NCBI RefSeq assembly: GCF_004193775.1 | Contig: NC_041004.1 | Coordinates: 36,852,411 to 36,916,410, forward strand | Origin: Glycine soja | Lineage: Eukaryota > Streptophyta > Magnoliopsida > Fabales > Fabaceae | Direction of reading: 5' to 3' | Length of the DNA: 64,000 bases | Shown here: positions 38,911-52,204 of the stretch, one piece after another | How the letters are laid out: the number at the start of each line of letters is the position of its first letter | Numbering within the stretch: position 1 is the first letter of the stretch | Notes under the pieces: model-generated | What the model saw: the letters and a program-made list of their open reading frames with translations, nothing else | Databases searched by the model: none | Told to the model about the DNA's origin: nothing | Translations under genes and position numbers: made by a program

Positions 38911-38917
38911 ATTTATA
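38911..38917 (-). promoter_or_regulatory. TATA box of the UGT gene
   Basis: TATAAAT on the minus strand. Start of transcription is expected about 25-35 bases downstream, near 38880-38890. That leaves a 5' UTR of about 45 nt before the ATG at 38840 and excludes the ATG at 38903. Confidence 0.65.
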
Positions 38918-39446
38918 GAAACGAAATCAATGTTGTACACCACTATTTTCCGCCATAAATTATGCTAGGGAAATGCTAAAATCATTTTCTCCCTTCTACA
39001 CGACGGTTATTAAAATTTATTAGGACTCATAAACTATGTACATCTAATTTAATATTGGGAAAATATTGGTAAATATCTATCTCGATCTACTTAACAAAGT
39101 AGAAAGGAAAAGAGAAAGAAGTATATCTATAAAAAAGACATTATGATGTGACAGAAAACCAGTAAGGATTGATGGAATGTACATAATATGTAAAAGTATC
39201 CACATATTATTACTCCTAATATTTAATTAATGAATTTTATTCATATTTAATGTTTTTTTAAGAAATTTTAAACTAATGGATAATGTGTTAGAAAGTACTT
39301 ATTACACTATCAAAGGTTAGAACTTAGAAGTGATCTGTATGCAGGAGATTCGATTGGTATTTCAAACCAAAGATGGGAGAATTTATGTTGTTCGCTGCTT
39401 GTAAACAGATTCTATTGGAATTTCAAATCAAAGGAGAGAAAACTTA

Positions 39447-40160
39447 GGGTGTGTTTGGTTTGTATTTTCATTTTCTATTTTTATTTCTTGTTTTCATTTT
39501 TTGAAAACTGTTTTTATTTTCAAAAGATTAGGATTTTGAAAACATGTTTGGTTTGTAATATAACATTCTCCTTTAAAGTTGATGACGCCTAGAATCCCAA
39601 AGAAAGAGAGAGAGGTACCTGACGGCGAGATGTGACAGTGGCAGACGACATCGACGTCGGAGCTAGTTTGGTCCGGTGGTGGCGATTGCAGTGTGTTGTT
39701 GTGTGTAGCTGTGTGGCTAGGTTGCGGCAGAGAGTGGGTCGCGGACGCAACGAAGAGTGGGTTGAGGCGTGACTGTGTTAGGTGTCAAGCTCGAGCTGTC
39801 GTGACGAAGAGGGAGTGAGTGAGTGGGTTGATTCGAGGCCAACGTGTGTGAGGATTAAGCAGCGAGCACTGTGGCAGCGACGAAGACATGAACTCACGGA
39901 GAGGGAGCGGCACCTAAGGCGGAAAGTGGTCGAGTGGGTCAATGAGATGTTCTATATTTTTTGTCGAAGGAGAGAAGCGTATGAAGGAAAGGGAATAGCA
40001 AAAAACATTGAAAACGGGATCCTATTGTTTCCAATTTTTGGTTTGTTTGAAAAAAATATTTTTGTTGAAAATGTTTTCAAAAATCCAACCAAACACATTT
40101 ATATCACAATTTTTTATTTTCAGTGGAAATAAAAACAGGAAACAACTAAACCAAACATCC
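39447..40160. mobile_element. Mutator-like TIR element with GC-rich interior
   Basis: The ends TGTGTTTGGTTTGTATTTTC (left) and CTAAACCAAACATCC (right) are imperfect inverted repeats, extended by CTATTTTTATTTC against GAAATAAAAACAG. The interior 39600-39950 is markedly GC-richer than its surroundings and resembles captured gene sequence. An open frame at 39782-40132 gives no recognisable protein. A target duplication was not found. It could be a Pack-MULE or simply a MITE with unusual filling. Confidence 0.5.
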
Positions 40161-42650
40161 TATTATGTTTTCAACTAGTAGTAAACACTCCTCTAAAAGA
40201 AAACTATTAGTAATAAACAGATATGAATAGTAACTAATTAACTATTGGTTAAAAATGGTACTATAAATTTTATCTCAAAAATCTAATTTAAAATACACGA
40301 GTCCAATCTTTATCTACCTGTTTATCACTGCATAATTGCATGAATGCAAAGTGTCTGAGCAGGCCGAGAGTCTATGCAGGTGATGCCATTAATTGAAAAG
40401 AATCTGAGGTTCGTAGTCGAACGTAGTAGATATTAGGGAAGACTTTTAAGGATAAAACAATTAAAATTTAAACTTTAGGCCTATTACTATTTATTATTAG
40501 TTTTTTTTTTATAAAAAAAACACATGTTTACTAAAAAAGTCTCACATATCACTCTATTGTTTAGAATAAAAAAATCTCTTAATTTTTATTTTAGGCCTTT
40601 GTTGGACCGGCCCCGATACTAGGATGATAGTAACATTGATCTCTCCCTCAGTTTTCACTTTATTATGGTTCCTTGTTTAGTTCTGCGTAACAGGTGATAA
40701 CATCGGTCACGTTGGTGTGGAAGTTATGGTGGTGTGTATGTCTGTATCTGAGTCATCCTATATTTATTTGTCCCAAATGGTAGTTGTACTTCTCTGAGGA
40801 ACCCCACCTCGATATTTACATTAATTACATTTCTTTCTTTTTCACCCTTTGACATTTAATCACATGGGAAATGCCTTTACACATCTTTTCATCTTTGTTA
40901 GTTGTGAGTTGTGACTACGGCCCATGTGCTTTCTCAGAATTTTTTAGGACAAATGTTTATGACTTTAGAGAAATTTTATTTTTACAAGATATTTGATAAA
41001 CCAATGAGATTCAAATTTTAATCTTTTTATTTGGAATGAAGAGGAGATCGTAAAGATTTATTTCGTTTGAGAAAATGTTTCTAAGTTTCATTTTTCATTT
41101 GTATTGATAATTAAACATATTTTCTGATTGAGTAAAGTATTTTTTATTCTCTCTAAAATATATGTGAAATTTGAAATTGATCATTCCAAAAGCTTTCGTT
41201 CAATTTTAGTTCCTCTAAAATTTTATTAATGTTCCTGCTCATTTAATGTGTTAATTCTGTTGATAAATCCAGTATGTTCATCCAGTGTTTTAACATGCAT
41301 CACTATCATTTAAATTTTTTTATAAAATGACTTAATAGGATTTATGTTCAACCTTGTATGCCACGTGAGCAAATTCATTAATGAAATTAAGATACTGAAT
41401 CAACAATAACATATTGAAATTTTAGATGGCATGAAATGAGAGGGACTAATTTCAAATTTCCCATAGGAACCTAAAACATACGTTATCTTTACTTATATTA
41501 CTACTTCTACACATTTTTATTTATTTTACACATTCAATTTTTGTATTAACTTTATTGAATTACTTATTTTACTAATGAAAACTGAATTTTTGGTTTTTGA
41601 AGGAATTCAATTGTCTCTCTAGGATCTTTTATGATATTTTTTTTTTTCTCGTATGCACAGGCCGCACTTGTCTTTAAACATGTTTTAAAATGACTTAAAA
41701 ATAAATGATAAAGTATATTTATATTAAACATTAAAAAAATATGGGATAAATCTACTTTATTAAAAAAATCAGAATTAATGTCATTGCCAACCGATGTTGA
41801 CGAATTTTTGCATTCATATTTAGGGTTAATTATGTTTTGGTTTAGTAATTTTGTTTGAATTTTAGCATGTACTCCACGTTGTTGGGGTCGACGATGATGG
41901 TGTTTCGGAGCAGGTGGATGTAGATGGGCACACCAATTGCAGAGTGTTTTGGACCAGCTTCAAGTCAGAAAGGCTAGCGAGGTGAAAGAGATGAAAACAT
42001 ACTGAGGATGAATTGTTCTAAAATTCGCAGCCACTTTTAAATTTGGAAACAAAAAAATTTAAAACAGAAAACAATTTTTTAACTTATCATTTATGAAAAC
42101 TTAGCATAAGGATAAAAAAAGTCATTAAAACTAACTTAAAGATAGTCAAATTAAATAAAGTAAACTTAATTAATTTTTTATTTTTATATTTAAGACTACC
42201 AAAAATGTGTTTTATTTCTTATATTTGAGATTAGAGTGAGTATCATTTATGTTTTTAATTATTAATTTATCTATTATTTCTATACACTACTCCTATAAGG
42301 TATTATTAATTAAGGATGGATTTAGAGAAAAATATTTATTGTAATACTGATTTTATAAAATGATATATGTCTTAAAACAATTATCTTAAAAACGTATTTG
42401 TTAGTAAAATTTATTAGAAAGTATAAAATTATAAATTAAACCTATTAAATAAGATAAAAAAACTCATAAAATTTATATTTTTTAATTAAATTTAATTCTC
42501 TTATTTATGTAACCTTACGAATTTGATTATTTATACTTTAATTTAGTAAATGAGTTTTTTTTTTTAATTTTATTATTTTAATCCTCAACTACAAAATTAG
42601 ACAGAGTGCTTTTCGACGTTATTTAGGTGTATCATTTTAAAAAAAAATTA
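40161..42650. other. Intergenic with one MITE and a small odd fragment
   Basis: A foldback MITE spans about 41140-41483 (GAAATTTGAAATTGATCA on the left against ACTAATTTCAAATTTCC on the right). On the minus strand 41975-41870 reads AIGVPIYIHLLRNTIIVDPN followed by NVEYM. This vaguely recalls a cytochrome P450 N-terminal region but is too short to call. Nothing else was recognised. Confidence 0.45.
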
Positions 42651-42970
42651 AAAGCTCTTTTCTTTCTCTCTCTTCTCTCGTAAGGGCTTGAGACCAAGCC
42701 CCACTCAACCACCACGCTACTCTCTCTGCTCTTCTTCTACCTTTCAGGGTACTCTTCTTTCCCTGCCTCAATTTCGGATCTTGAACTTCTGGGTTGCTTT
42801 GCTTTGCTTTGCTTTTTCCTCTACTGGGTCGATCTCTATTTCTCCAAACCGGTTTAGACGAATGTGAACTCTACCTTTTGTTTTGTTTAATTTCTGTGTA
42901 TTACGTGTTAGCCTTTCAGATCTAATCGAAATCGTATACTAATGCCCTTTCTTACAGATAGCTTATGAAA
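42651..42970 (+). other. Orphan gene-start-like sequence
   Basis: A CT-rich stretch typical of plant 5' UTRs (CTCTCTGCTCTTCTTCTACC) is followed by a plausible donor CAG/GTACTC near 42748 and a (TTTGC)n run at about 42797-42820. No coding exon follows within the next kilobases. It may be the leader of a lost gene, a duplicated promoter, or a non-coding RNA start. Confidence 0.3.
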
Positions 42971-43485
42971 AAAAAATTCACCTTTTGGGGGGATTTTGGA
43001 TTTCTAATAAAACGTTGATCTTGTGCTGAGATCCGATTTGGTCTACACGAGCCTATTTAAATTCTGTCTAAATAGGCCTTTGACTAACTAATTATTTTAA
43101 AAGCTAGTGAAATACTAACTAAAAAAAGAAATTTATAAAATTATGTATAAATAATGTATAAATTTAAAAATAATTGATAAACAAAATCATATTGGATTCA
43201 AGTTAAAACATAAAGTATATCAAAATAAAATGAAAAAAAGAGCATAATATTAAAAATATATATAAATTAGAGTTAATTTATACTAATATAATCAAATAAA
43301 AATATCTAAATTGTCTGAAGATGTCTTTACAAAACATTTTTTTCTTTGAAATTATTAATCTGGTTTGCATTATCCTTTTAACTTAAGTTTTCTTCTTTTT
43401 GAAAATTTTTCAAGTGAACTCTCTAAGTATTTTATGTCACTTCATCCGGTGATCCATAATTTCATAAAAATGGTATAGATAATAG

Positions 43486-43522
<37 letters not shown>

Positions 43523-44936
43523 TTTAAACAAATCGACTTATCAAGTTTAACACGTTTTTTTTATAGTTTAGTTTTAACCTTTTAGCTTAAAAAGCCAAGT
43601 CGAGCCTTGAATAGATTGAGTCAAAGATCCTTGACAAGCGGCTGGACTTATTTCCATTACCATCCCTATTAGTTGATCAAAGGATTTTTGTAAATTTTGA
43701 AGAAAGAGAAATGAGTTGCAGAGGTGCATGGGAGAGAGAAAAAAGCTTTTAATTATTTTTTTAAAATCATGCACTTAAATAACGTTTCATAAAAATTTGA
43801 CACGTATTATAAATAATTTCAACGTTCAATTTTGAAATTAAAGACTAAAATACCATAATTGAAAAAAAAAGAAAGAAAATTCAATTGATGAAAAAAATGG
43901 GAGAGTATAAAGGAGAAACAAATCTGATTAGAAACCTAACTCACGTGTGAAATTTGATGATAGGCTATCCCTCTTGCTTAGTACCCCAACAGACATAACA
44001 TGTTTGACCATCACAAAATGTCTGTCCTTGAGAGCAACACACTACTACCCATTTTTTGTACTCATACTATCCAATATCTTCTCTCTCCCACCAGACATTT
44101 GTTATGCAATTAATGTCGTGAAATCATGTTTTTTTTTTCATTTGTGAAAATTCATTAGCAATTCCCACTCAACAACATCATTAGTATAAAAAAAATTACT
44201 ACTTCACAAATAAACTATTTTATGATTAGAAAAATATGTGTCCTTGAAAAAATTTATTATACGTTATAATTAAATAATAATATAAAATGACATAAATGAA
44301 TATATTTATGTGATATTTTAAACACTTTTTTATTTTTTTAACAAGAATATGTTTTGAAGTATTTATAATTTTATTTTTTAATTAAATTTAAATACTTGTA
44401 AGTTTTCTATCTATAGATCAATCATTTTAATTATATTTTTTGCTTTCAATTATTGTATTGATTACATATTGTGTTTTTTATATTCATCTTATACTATGTC
44501 CTAAACGATTTTCAATCAAATTGAAAATAAATTAAAAATAACATACTTTTAAATATACATCACCCTTTCATTAAGCTAATTAATGTAGTGATTAACATAT
44601 TTGAAGTATATAAAATTAAAAATATTAAGACTAAGAAGATTTAATTCAGTTGATTGAATATGGTGTGAGTGTTTTAATTTCTATGAATAAAGGAAATAAT
44701 AGAAAATATTGTGAATAGATTAATGATTAAAATGAATAATTTAATATTAAATAATAATAAAAATAAATTTAAGTCAAAAACAATAAAATCTTGCCATGTG
44801 CTTAGAAGAAGAAAAAATAATAACTTCTTATCTTATGTAGAAAAGATTAAAAAAAATCTAATAAATATTTAAGAAAAAAGAAAAAACAATATAAAAGCTA
44901 AAAGTTAGCAACTAGTATTTTAAGAAACATTATTTA
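42971..44936. other. Intergenic, AT-rich, with ATT microsatellite
   Basis: An (ATT)n tract lies at about 43488-43517. No gene or recognisable element is seen. Confidence 0.5.
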
Positions 44937-45377
44937 AATTATGTTCGATAAGATATTTTATCTAACTATTAGTTTTTTTTATTAGCTGAAAAACTTGTTT
45001 AACTGTCCGACAAACAAGTTTTCTTAGTAGCTTTCAGCATCTTTTTAAACATTATTTGAAGCAATATTTTTTAAAATGTTAACTTTTAATTTTTTATATT
45101 TTCTTCATTTTTGTATCCTTAATGACAAAAAAATAATAGAATTGTGTTTTATTTAAAAAAGGTAATAAAAAAATTTGATAAAAATATTAAGGATAAAAGG
45201 AAAGAAATATAAAAAACTAGAAGTTAAAATCTAACATTTTAAAAAATATACTTCAAGTAATGTTTTTAAAAAAACGTTAAAAATTACTAAAAAAATTTAT
45301 TTACCAAACAATCAAACAAGTTTTTCAACTAATAAAAAAAAGTTAGAAATTAATCAAAATGTCTTGTCAAACATAAT
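44937..45377. mobile_element. Foldback MITE, same family as 5364-5702
   Basis: The left end ATTATGTTCGATAAGATATT is the inverted counterpart of the right end TCTTGTCAAACATAAT. The arms continue with GCTGAAAAACTTGTTTAACT against the reverse of the right side. Half copies follow at about 45395-45470 and 45480-45560. Confidence 0.65.
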
Positions 45378-46640
45378 CATATTCTAATAAGTTAGTTTTT
45401 CAACTTCCAGCTTTTAACAACTTTTTTAATCGCTTAGTTTTTCAATTAGTTTTGTCGAACACATCTTTAAAGAAACATCCAAAATAAGTTTGTTTATCAA
45501 ATAGTCAAACAATTTTTTCAACCAATAAAAAAGGTTAAAAACTATTTTACCTAATATTTCTATCATTAAATGTTATAATATGTAGAAGTTATATATATTG
45601 AAAAAAAAATAACTGTGATTATATATATAAAGGATATACAACTTTGTGTAATTATTTTTTGTCTCCATATTTTTTTATATTATTTTATCTTTATTCATAC
45701 TAAAATATCAATATAAAAGGGATACAATTTTGTGTAATATTTTTTGTTTTCACATTTTTAAAACCTTTTTATCCTTATTCTTAATAATATTAAAGTTGTA
45801 ACAATAATTAATCTTCTTTAAGTATATAGATTAAAACTGACCCACTAACCAAAATTATATAACCACTCACTAACCACTCTTCACTCTCATAAACAATTTT
45901 ACCTTTAAATCATTTCTTAGATTTTAAAATTTTCTTTTAACTTAGATTAACTTCCCACTACTTTTATATTATTAGTTTTTTTTTTTTATTCTATCATTTT
46001 TATTGACTGTATTTAATTTTTATTTTTTTATTATTTAAAAAATTTTAAGTTCCGTGTCTCTCTTTCTCTAATATATATGTATATATATATGAAAATTTCA
46101 TTTTCATGTAATGAATGTGGGAATAATAGATAATGTCAGCTTACATAAAAACTTAACCAATAAGTTGAAGTTGCTATTAATTAATGAAAAAGAAGTTATA
46201 AATTGATTAACAAGCGTAAAATTTTTTTATATAATCATTTAATCATATTGTATCTAATTATATTCTATCTTGAGAATATATAATAAGTTTGTTGACTTTT
46301 AAAATAATTATTTATAAATTAATTTAAATGTAAAATCATTTTATACCATCAGTACATAGATATTAAAGTCTTAGTTAAATCTTAATCATTTAAGAAAGAA
46401 ACAAATTATATAAGGCTTAATCACACAAGTAGAAGTTAATTATATGATTATCCGCTTAATAAATGTAAAGCATATAATCAACAATTGAAAGAAAGATTTA
46501 ACCTCTCATGTAAAAGCCATTTGAGTCAAGCAAATGAACCAAAATAGACTTCATCAAAGAGAAATTACACATAACTAAAAATGGTTGAGACAAGTATTAA
46601 CAACATATATTTTTTAATCAAGTAGTTTAGAGTTTAAATC
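45378..46640. other. Intergenic, AT-rich
   Basis: Half copies of the preceding MITE family come first, then AT-rich sequence with no readable feature. Confidence 0.4.
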
Positions 46641-47120
46641 TTGTGATTTTTAGATATGAAATAAATCAATTTAAAAAGATTGATTGTACTTTAAAGCCTG
46701 AGGCAAAAATTTGTCATTATTTCCAACAAAGACCACTTCATACTAATAACATGAGAGAGAAAGTGCACATATACAATATCAGCTCCTGGCTTAAGCAAAG
46801 CCAAAAATACATTGAGAAAAACGACTACGCTCTCCGTGTTTAGGGGAAAACTGTTTCAAAAGGATGATATTGTTCAGAAGGTGTTGTTTCACACATGGTC
46901 CTGGTTGAGACTTGAGACACTACGATGCGTCTTTCCAATACTCATTTGCTCAATGGTTGTCTAATCCAGGTTCGTGCACCCTAGTATAAGTGTGGTATTT
47001 TTTCTGCTGCTGCTGCTGCGACCCTGTGACATATTTTCACGGGTGGTTTATTTTGGCAAACATGGAGTTTCCACAAGACGGAGAGGGAGTTGCGCATGAT
47101 ATTTCTTGGGATTTGTGAGG
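46641..47120 (+). mobile_element. Probable LINE fragment
   Basis: Broken plus-strand frames include QKVLFHTWSWLRLE at 46876-46917 and SFAQWLSNPGSCTLV at 46942-46986. These resemble the region near the 3' end of plant L1-type LINEs. There is no domain of convincing length, so the call is tentative. Confidence 0.4.
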
Positions 47121-50100
47121 GCATCTCTAATAGGTATTCTTACACCCTTATCTTCCATGTAAGATCTGATTTTACTAAAATCTGTTGTTAGAGTAAAAGT
47201 ATTGATCTGCATGTGGAGATCTGTTTTTTATCGGAACAAACAAGATCTACATGCGGACTCAAAAAAAAATTAATATCTTTTTTTACAAAATTAAAAAATG
47301 ATTAAGTAGTTTTAATTATTTTAAAATAAACATTAAAAGGTGAGTCCAGTGATTTAAGATCATAAAGTTTGATTTTCTATTAGAAAAAAAAAATTAAAAA
47401 GATCTTCAGAGATGCAACACTACTAGGTTAAAAAAAAAATGGAATAAAATCACAAAACATGATCTTCTATATGCTCTTAATCTTGTTATATTGAGGGGCA
47501 GGGGAGCATTTATTGTTGTTTATGGTGGGGCTTATTTTGTGGGATTCTGATAGAATTGTTAGTTATAAACGTGTAAGTTGGCTGTGTAAATATATGATGT
47601 GGTTAAAAGGTATTTATGCTATCGATCATAAATACAATTGAACCACAATACTGGGTTGGTTCTAAACATGGGTGGCAATAGCCATGTAGAATACACTTCA
47701 ATTAATGTCTTCTCTTTGGTATCTTTCTTCTATGAAGATTTTGAATCTGATCTCCGAGCAACGTACAACAAAACATAAACAAAATTGAGCTTGTTTTTTC
47801 AAAAGCGTGACACATTATTAATTGTTCAATGAAACTTAGGGAGTTGATATGAGCAACAAGAAAACCCCCAAAATCTTGTGAATTCCTACATGGGACCTAG
47901 TGTAGAATATTTAGATACAAATTAATTAAGTTTCCATGTCCATCAAAGGATCAATATCTTCATAATAAAATTACACTTTTCTCATATTTAATTTCAACTT
48001 TTTAATTTGCTAAAAAGATTGTCAAACAAGGCGACTGAAGCAAAATCTTCATCTCTTAAGGGTTTGTCATAGACAAGCAAGTTGACAAACTTGGAACTGA
48101 AATCAGTGGAGCCCAACAACATGGTGATTTGGGGGAGCAAATTCTTTAAGCATTAATTGCGTCTTCATTCGGATTGATAGAGCAAGTGGATAAAGACCGT
48201 AAGAATAGTAGTATTCGAAATTTAGAGTTTTAATATGGAGAAAATGAAGAAATTGGTGATTGGAGAAATAAACTTAAAATTGTAGCGTGCCATGGAAAAT
48301 GTGATGAAGGAAAATTCAAAGAATAAGTCGAGAAAGTCAGTAGATATGTTAAAGAAAATGAGGAAAAAATGATGAAAATTGGACTATATAGAAGTATCAA
48401 AAGAATATGTAATTAATCAATTGAGTTTGATAAAATGTAAAAAAAAAAATTATAATCGTGAGTTTGATACAAAGTTGAGGAACATATATAGAGTCTAAAA
48501 ATTAAAAGAGAGAGAGAGAGAGACAGAAACGTATTGACAATCATGAATTTTTTCGTTATGTCAGTTATGGAATATTAGAAGTTGGGTTTTGTTTTAAGAG
48601 GGACTTTGTGATGGGTTCGGACATTCATTATGAGTAGTCTGTTGAAAGGTTCTTATATACCTACTGCTAGGCAGTTGTAAACTTATCATGCCTTAAGCAA
48701 ATTTATAGTGAACACAGTTCTCTAGAAAGAAGGAGCTATAAAATGGACTGAATGATTAAGAAAAAAAAATGTAGATTTGATCATTTTTATTAACAAAAAC
48801 TTAATAATTAATAACTAACATTTTATCATAATTTTCTTAAAAAAATCTCTAAAAAGTGGACCATTTTCTCTTAACATTAGAATTGGATTCTCTAATTGGA
48901 TGAAGAACTATAAACTAGGGATGGATCGATTCAAGAACCCATCCTTGATTCCACTCAATCAATGTAGTAATATGCTATAATTTGTAATTATATGTGATTT
49001 TGAAAATTTTCATTTTCTTTAAAATTCGTCAAATTTAACTTCCTATGCAATGCAAATTCCTAACTTTCTACAATGCAAATTTATCCATGCAGGAAAAATC
49101 AAATAGTTAACTGGATCTTTTTTCTTTTTCCCATTTTCTATCATGTTTCATCTATTTCTTTTTGGTTTATTAAAGAAAATAAAAGAAAAGAAGGAATTAA
49201 TTGCACGTAATGTTTGACACACTTCCAACTTACTTTTGATGTGGTCCAGAATTCGTGGTTTAACCTCGAGGTAGATGATGTGTAAAGGGGTTGAGATGAT
49301 CAAGGTGATGCTTCATTTGATTCATTCAATTAAGCAACAAGTACACTATGGTGGCCCAAGTTTAGGTGTGCTCCCATCGCGTTATTTTCATGTTTCAATG
49401 CATGTTTATAATTGGTATAAATAATTGAGACTAATTTTCATATAGTTAATGGTGGAAACTTTTTCAATTTGTGATATTTTAATTTAAGATTTACTTGAAT
49501 TTTTTTTAGTATTTTTATACTTTTGATTCTAAGTAAATGTGTATGTAAATGTTGATAATGAACCTTCGAACACATAAATTAATTAATGTAAATTTGTTTT
49601 AATTTAATTAAAATTTCCAAATTTAAGTATTAAATATATAATTGTATTAAATAATTAGAAGGAGAGTGTCATCCTCCGTCCTCCATAGTGGTCATACCTT
49701 ATTGATAGTGATCTTTATGTATTTAACATGTTAGGTGTTATAAAAATTTTATGTAATGTGCTTCAATATCCCAAAAAGTTATTTATAAGAACCTATTTAT
49801 ATTTTTTTCCCCTAATGATCAAGAAATCTGATACAAACATCAAAACATCCGTCGAGTTGTTCAAGATCAACAATTTAAGATCTTGACATATGTCTTAATC
49901 TAAGGGACACTGGATAATTATTATCTCTGTCTCTAAATATAATACTTTTTTATAATTGTTTCTTTATTTTTATAAGATTTTTTTAAGTGATCTTGTACAT
50001 TATTTTTTTACTAGAATACCCTTAATTTTTTTTACAATAAATATATGTATTAAAAATATAATATATATTCTTTTAGAAAAATTGGATGAGAAGACTAAAC

Positions 50101-52204
50101 ATATTATTTAATGAAGTAAAAATTAATTGAGTGAAAGGAGAAAGATGATGAATCCCAATAATTTTAAGAGTGATTTTGGAAAAATAATAAAATTTCTAAT
50201 AAATTTAATACTATTAACTAAATAAATCAATTTTGTTAAAGAATATAAATTAGTGAAAAGTCTTATATTTAAAAAGAAGAGTAATACTAATTGTCTTCTA
50301 ACTTAGAATTCTTGAACCTTGTCTTGAATTTTTCTTTACTTTAACACTCAGTTTTTTTTTTTTTAGACTTGGCTTCTTTGTATCGACTTTAAATTAATCC
50401 CTTCTTGAAATCTTCCTTATTCTTTCAATATAATTTTAATCTATAGACTTCAAATATCATGATCTTCCAAGAAAATACTCCACTAAAAGTTATATATTAA
50501 CCAAAATTTCCAACTTAACATCAATTTACACTTTTACCTCTTGTTTCGTGACCATAAAAAAAGAAAGAATTGTGTGGAAGTATAGCTTTAATTTCAATGT
50601 GGATTCATGCCTTTATTTCTAATATACTAAATAATTTTAATTCAATATTTTTTTCTATTTCATTCTCTTCTTCTTCTTTTTTTTCTCACGGGTCACAACC
50701 AACCAGTAACACACTTAAAATCAAGAGTGTGCAAATATCAATTTAGTAAAAAAAAAATTATTAACCGATTTGATTTAGAATCAAACCGATTTTAAAGAAA
50801 TGCTTGTAAACTAAATTGATTATAAATCAATTTTAAAGTAGTTTAAGAACCAAATCGATTTAAAACTAAATATATTTTTATAAAAATAATTTGGTTAATT
50901 GAACTCTTTTTAGAACAATACAATTTTTTTTCCAAACTGTTTCTTATAAAAACCAATTTAATTTGGATTCATTATTAACCAGTTGAGTTTTTACAACCGT
51001 ACTTATTACTTTAAAGACTTAAAGTAGTAAGTTGCAGTCTTGACTTTTGAGTGAAACAACACGTGCAATTGTAAATTCCATTGTGTAATTTTTAGTTGAT
51101 AGACATACATGACAGATGACAGATAAGAAACTGCAGAGATAGGAGATTCACAAGAGCTGTTGTTGCTTTTAACTTACAGTCTCCACGTGGCTATTCCCCA
51201 CCTGTACGTGAGTAGTTGTTGCAAAGGTTTTTCCGCATGGGAATGGAACCATCACTTCCTGTAGTTTTTTTTCTTTCAAAAGTTTTTAATCTTTAACAGT
51301 TAAAATTATTAATTTTTTATTAACTCATGAAACTGATCCCATATCATTAAAAATACTATGCTCAAATAACTCAACACATGTTGAAATGAAATCAAAACAT
51401 TAATGGTAACGATTAACGATAATAAGATCTAGACATCTTAACAAGCAAGTGTACGACTTAATTCGATTGTTTCCAAACAAAGATTTGGGAATGCATTTGA
51501 GTTTTTGCTTACAAATATTCAAAGTGAAACTAAATTTAGAGTTGTTATCAGATTATCACTCCTTGCTTTGTCCATCACATTAGGAGGTATGTGATTTCTA
51601 GTCCTCCAAATAAAATAAAATAAAATAAAAATACATTTTTAGTTTTTCAAATTAAAAAAAAAATGTTTGAGGGATTAAAATATGTAAATTTTTATTTGAG
51701 GATAATAAAGATATTTTTTTGAATTTGAGAAACTTCAAAATACAAACTTTTATTTGAAAAACTAAAATAAATAAATATGTTGATTTGAAGGAATAAAAGC
51801 ATAATCAAGCTTTTTATCTTTATATTTTTATGATAATAAAACTCTATCTGCTATCTACAGGTAGAGAACCTCATCCTAATGGCATATAAACGAATGAATT
51901 GACACGTTCCAACATGAGGGGATGATTCCACTAGTTGTGATTATAAGTCAGGATTACATTTGGCTTCAAAATAATAATAATGTTGAAATCATACAAGTGC
52001 AGACATTCTAGATAAATATTCCACTCAAAGCTGCTATGTGCAAGCTTTATGTGGAATATGTATGGCTAATTGGATATTGGTACTTAGATGCAACAAAATA
52101 ATGGTTCAGATAGTCCCTCGCGTGGGAGGAATCCTTTTTACTCTGTAGTGTAGAGTCTAGAACCACAACATCATTATCATTTTTTACTTTGTTGTTTATA
52201 AATT
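47121..52204. other. Intergenic, no gene seen
   Basis: AT-rich. A Stowaway-like element spans about 49918-50285 (TCTGTCTCTAAATATAATAC on the left, CTTATATTTAAAAAG on the right). A short (AG)n tract is near 48508-48524 and an AAAAT repeat near 51604-51630. A minus-strand open frame at 52319-52047 extends from the following repeat and is not recognised. Confidence 0.45.
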
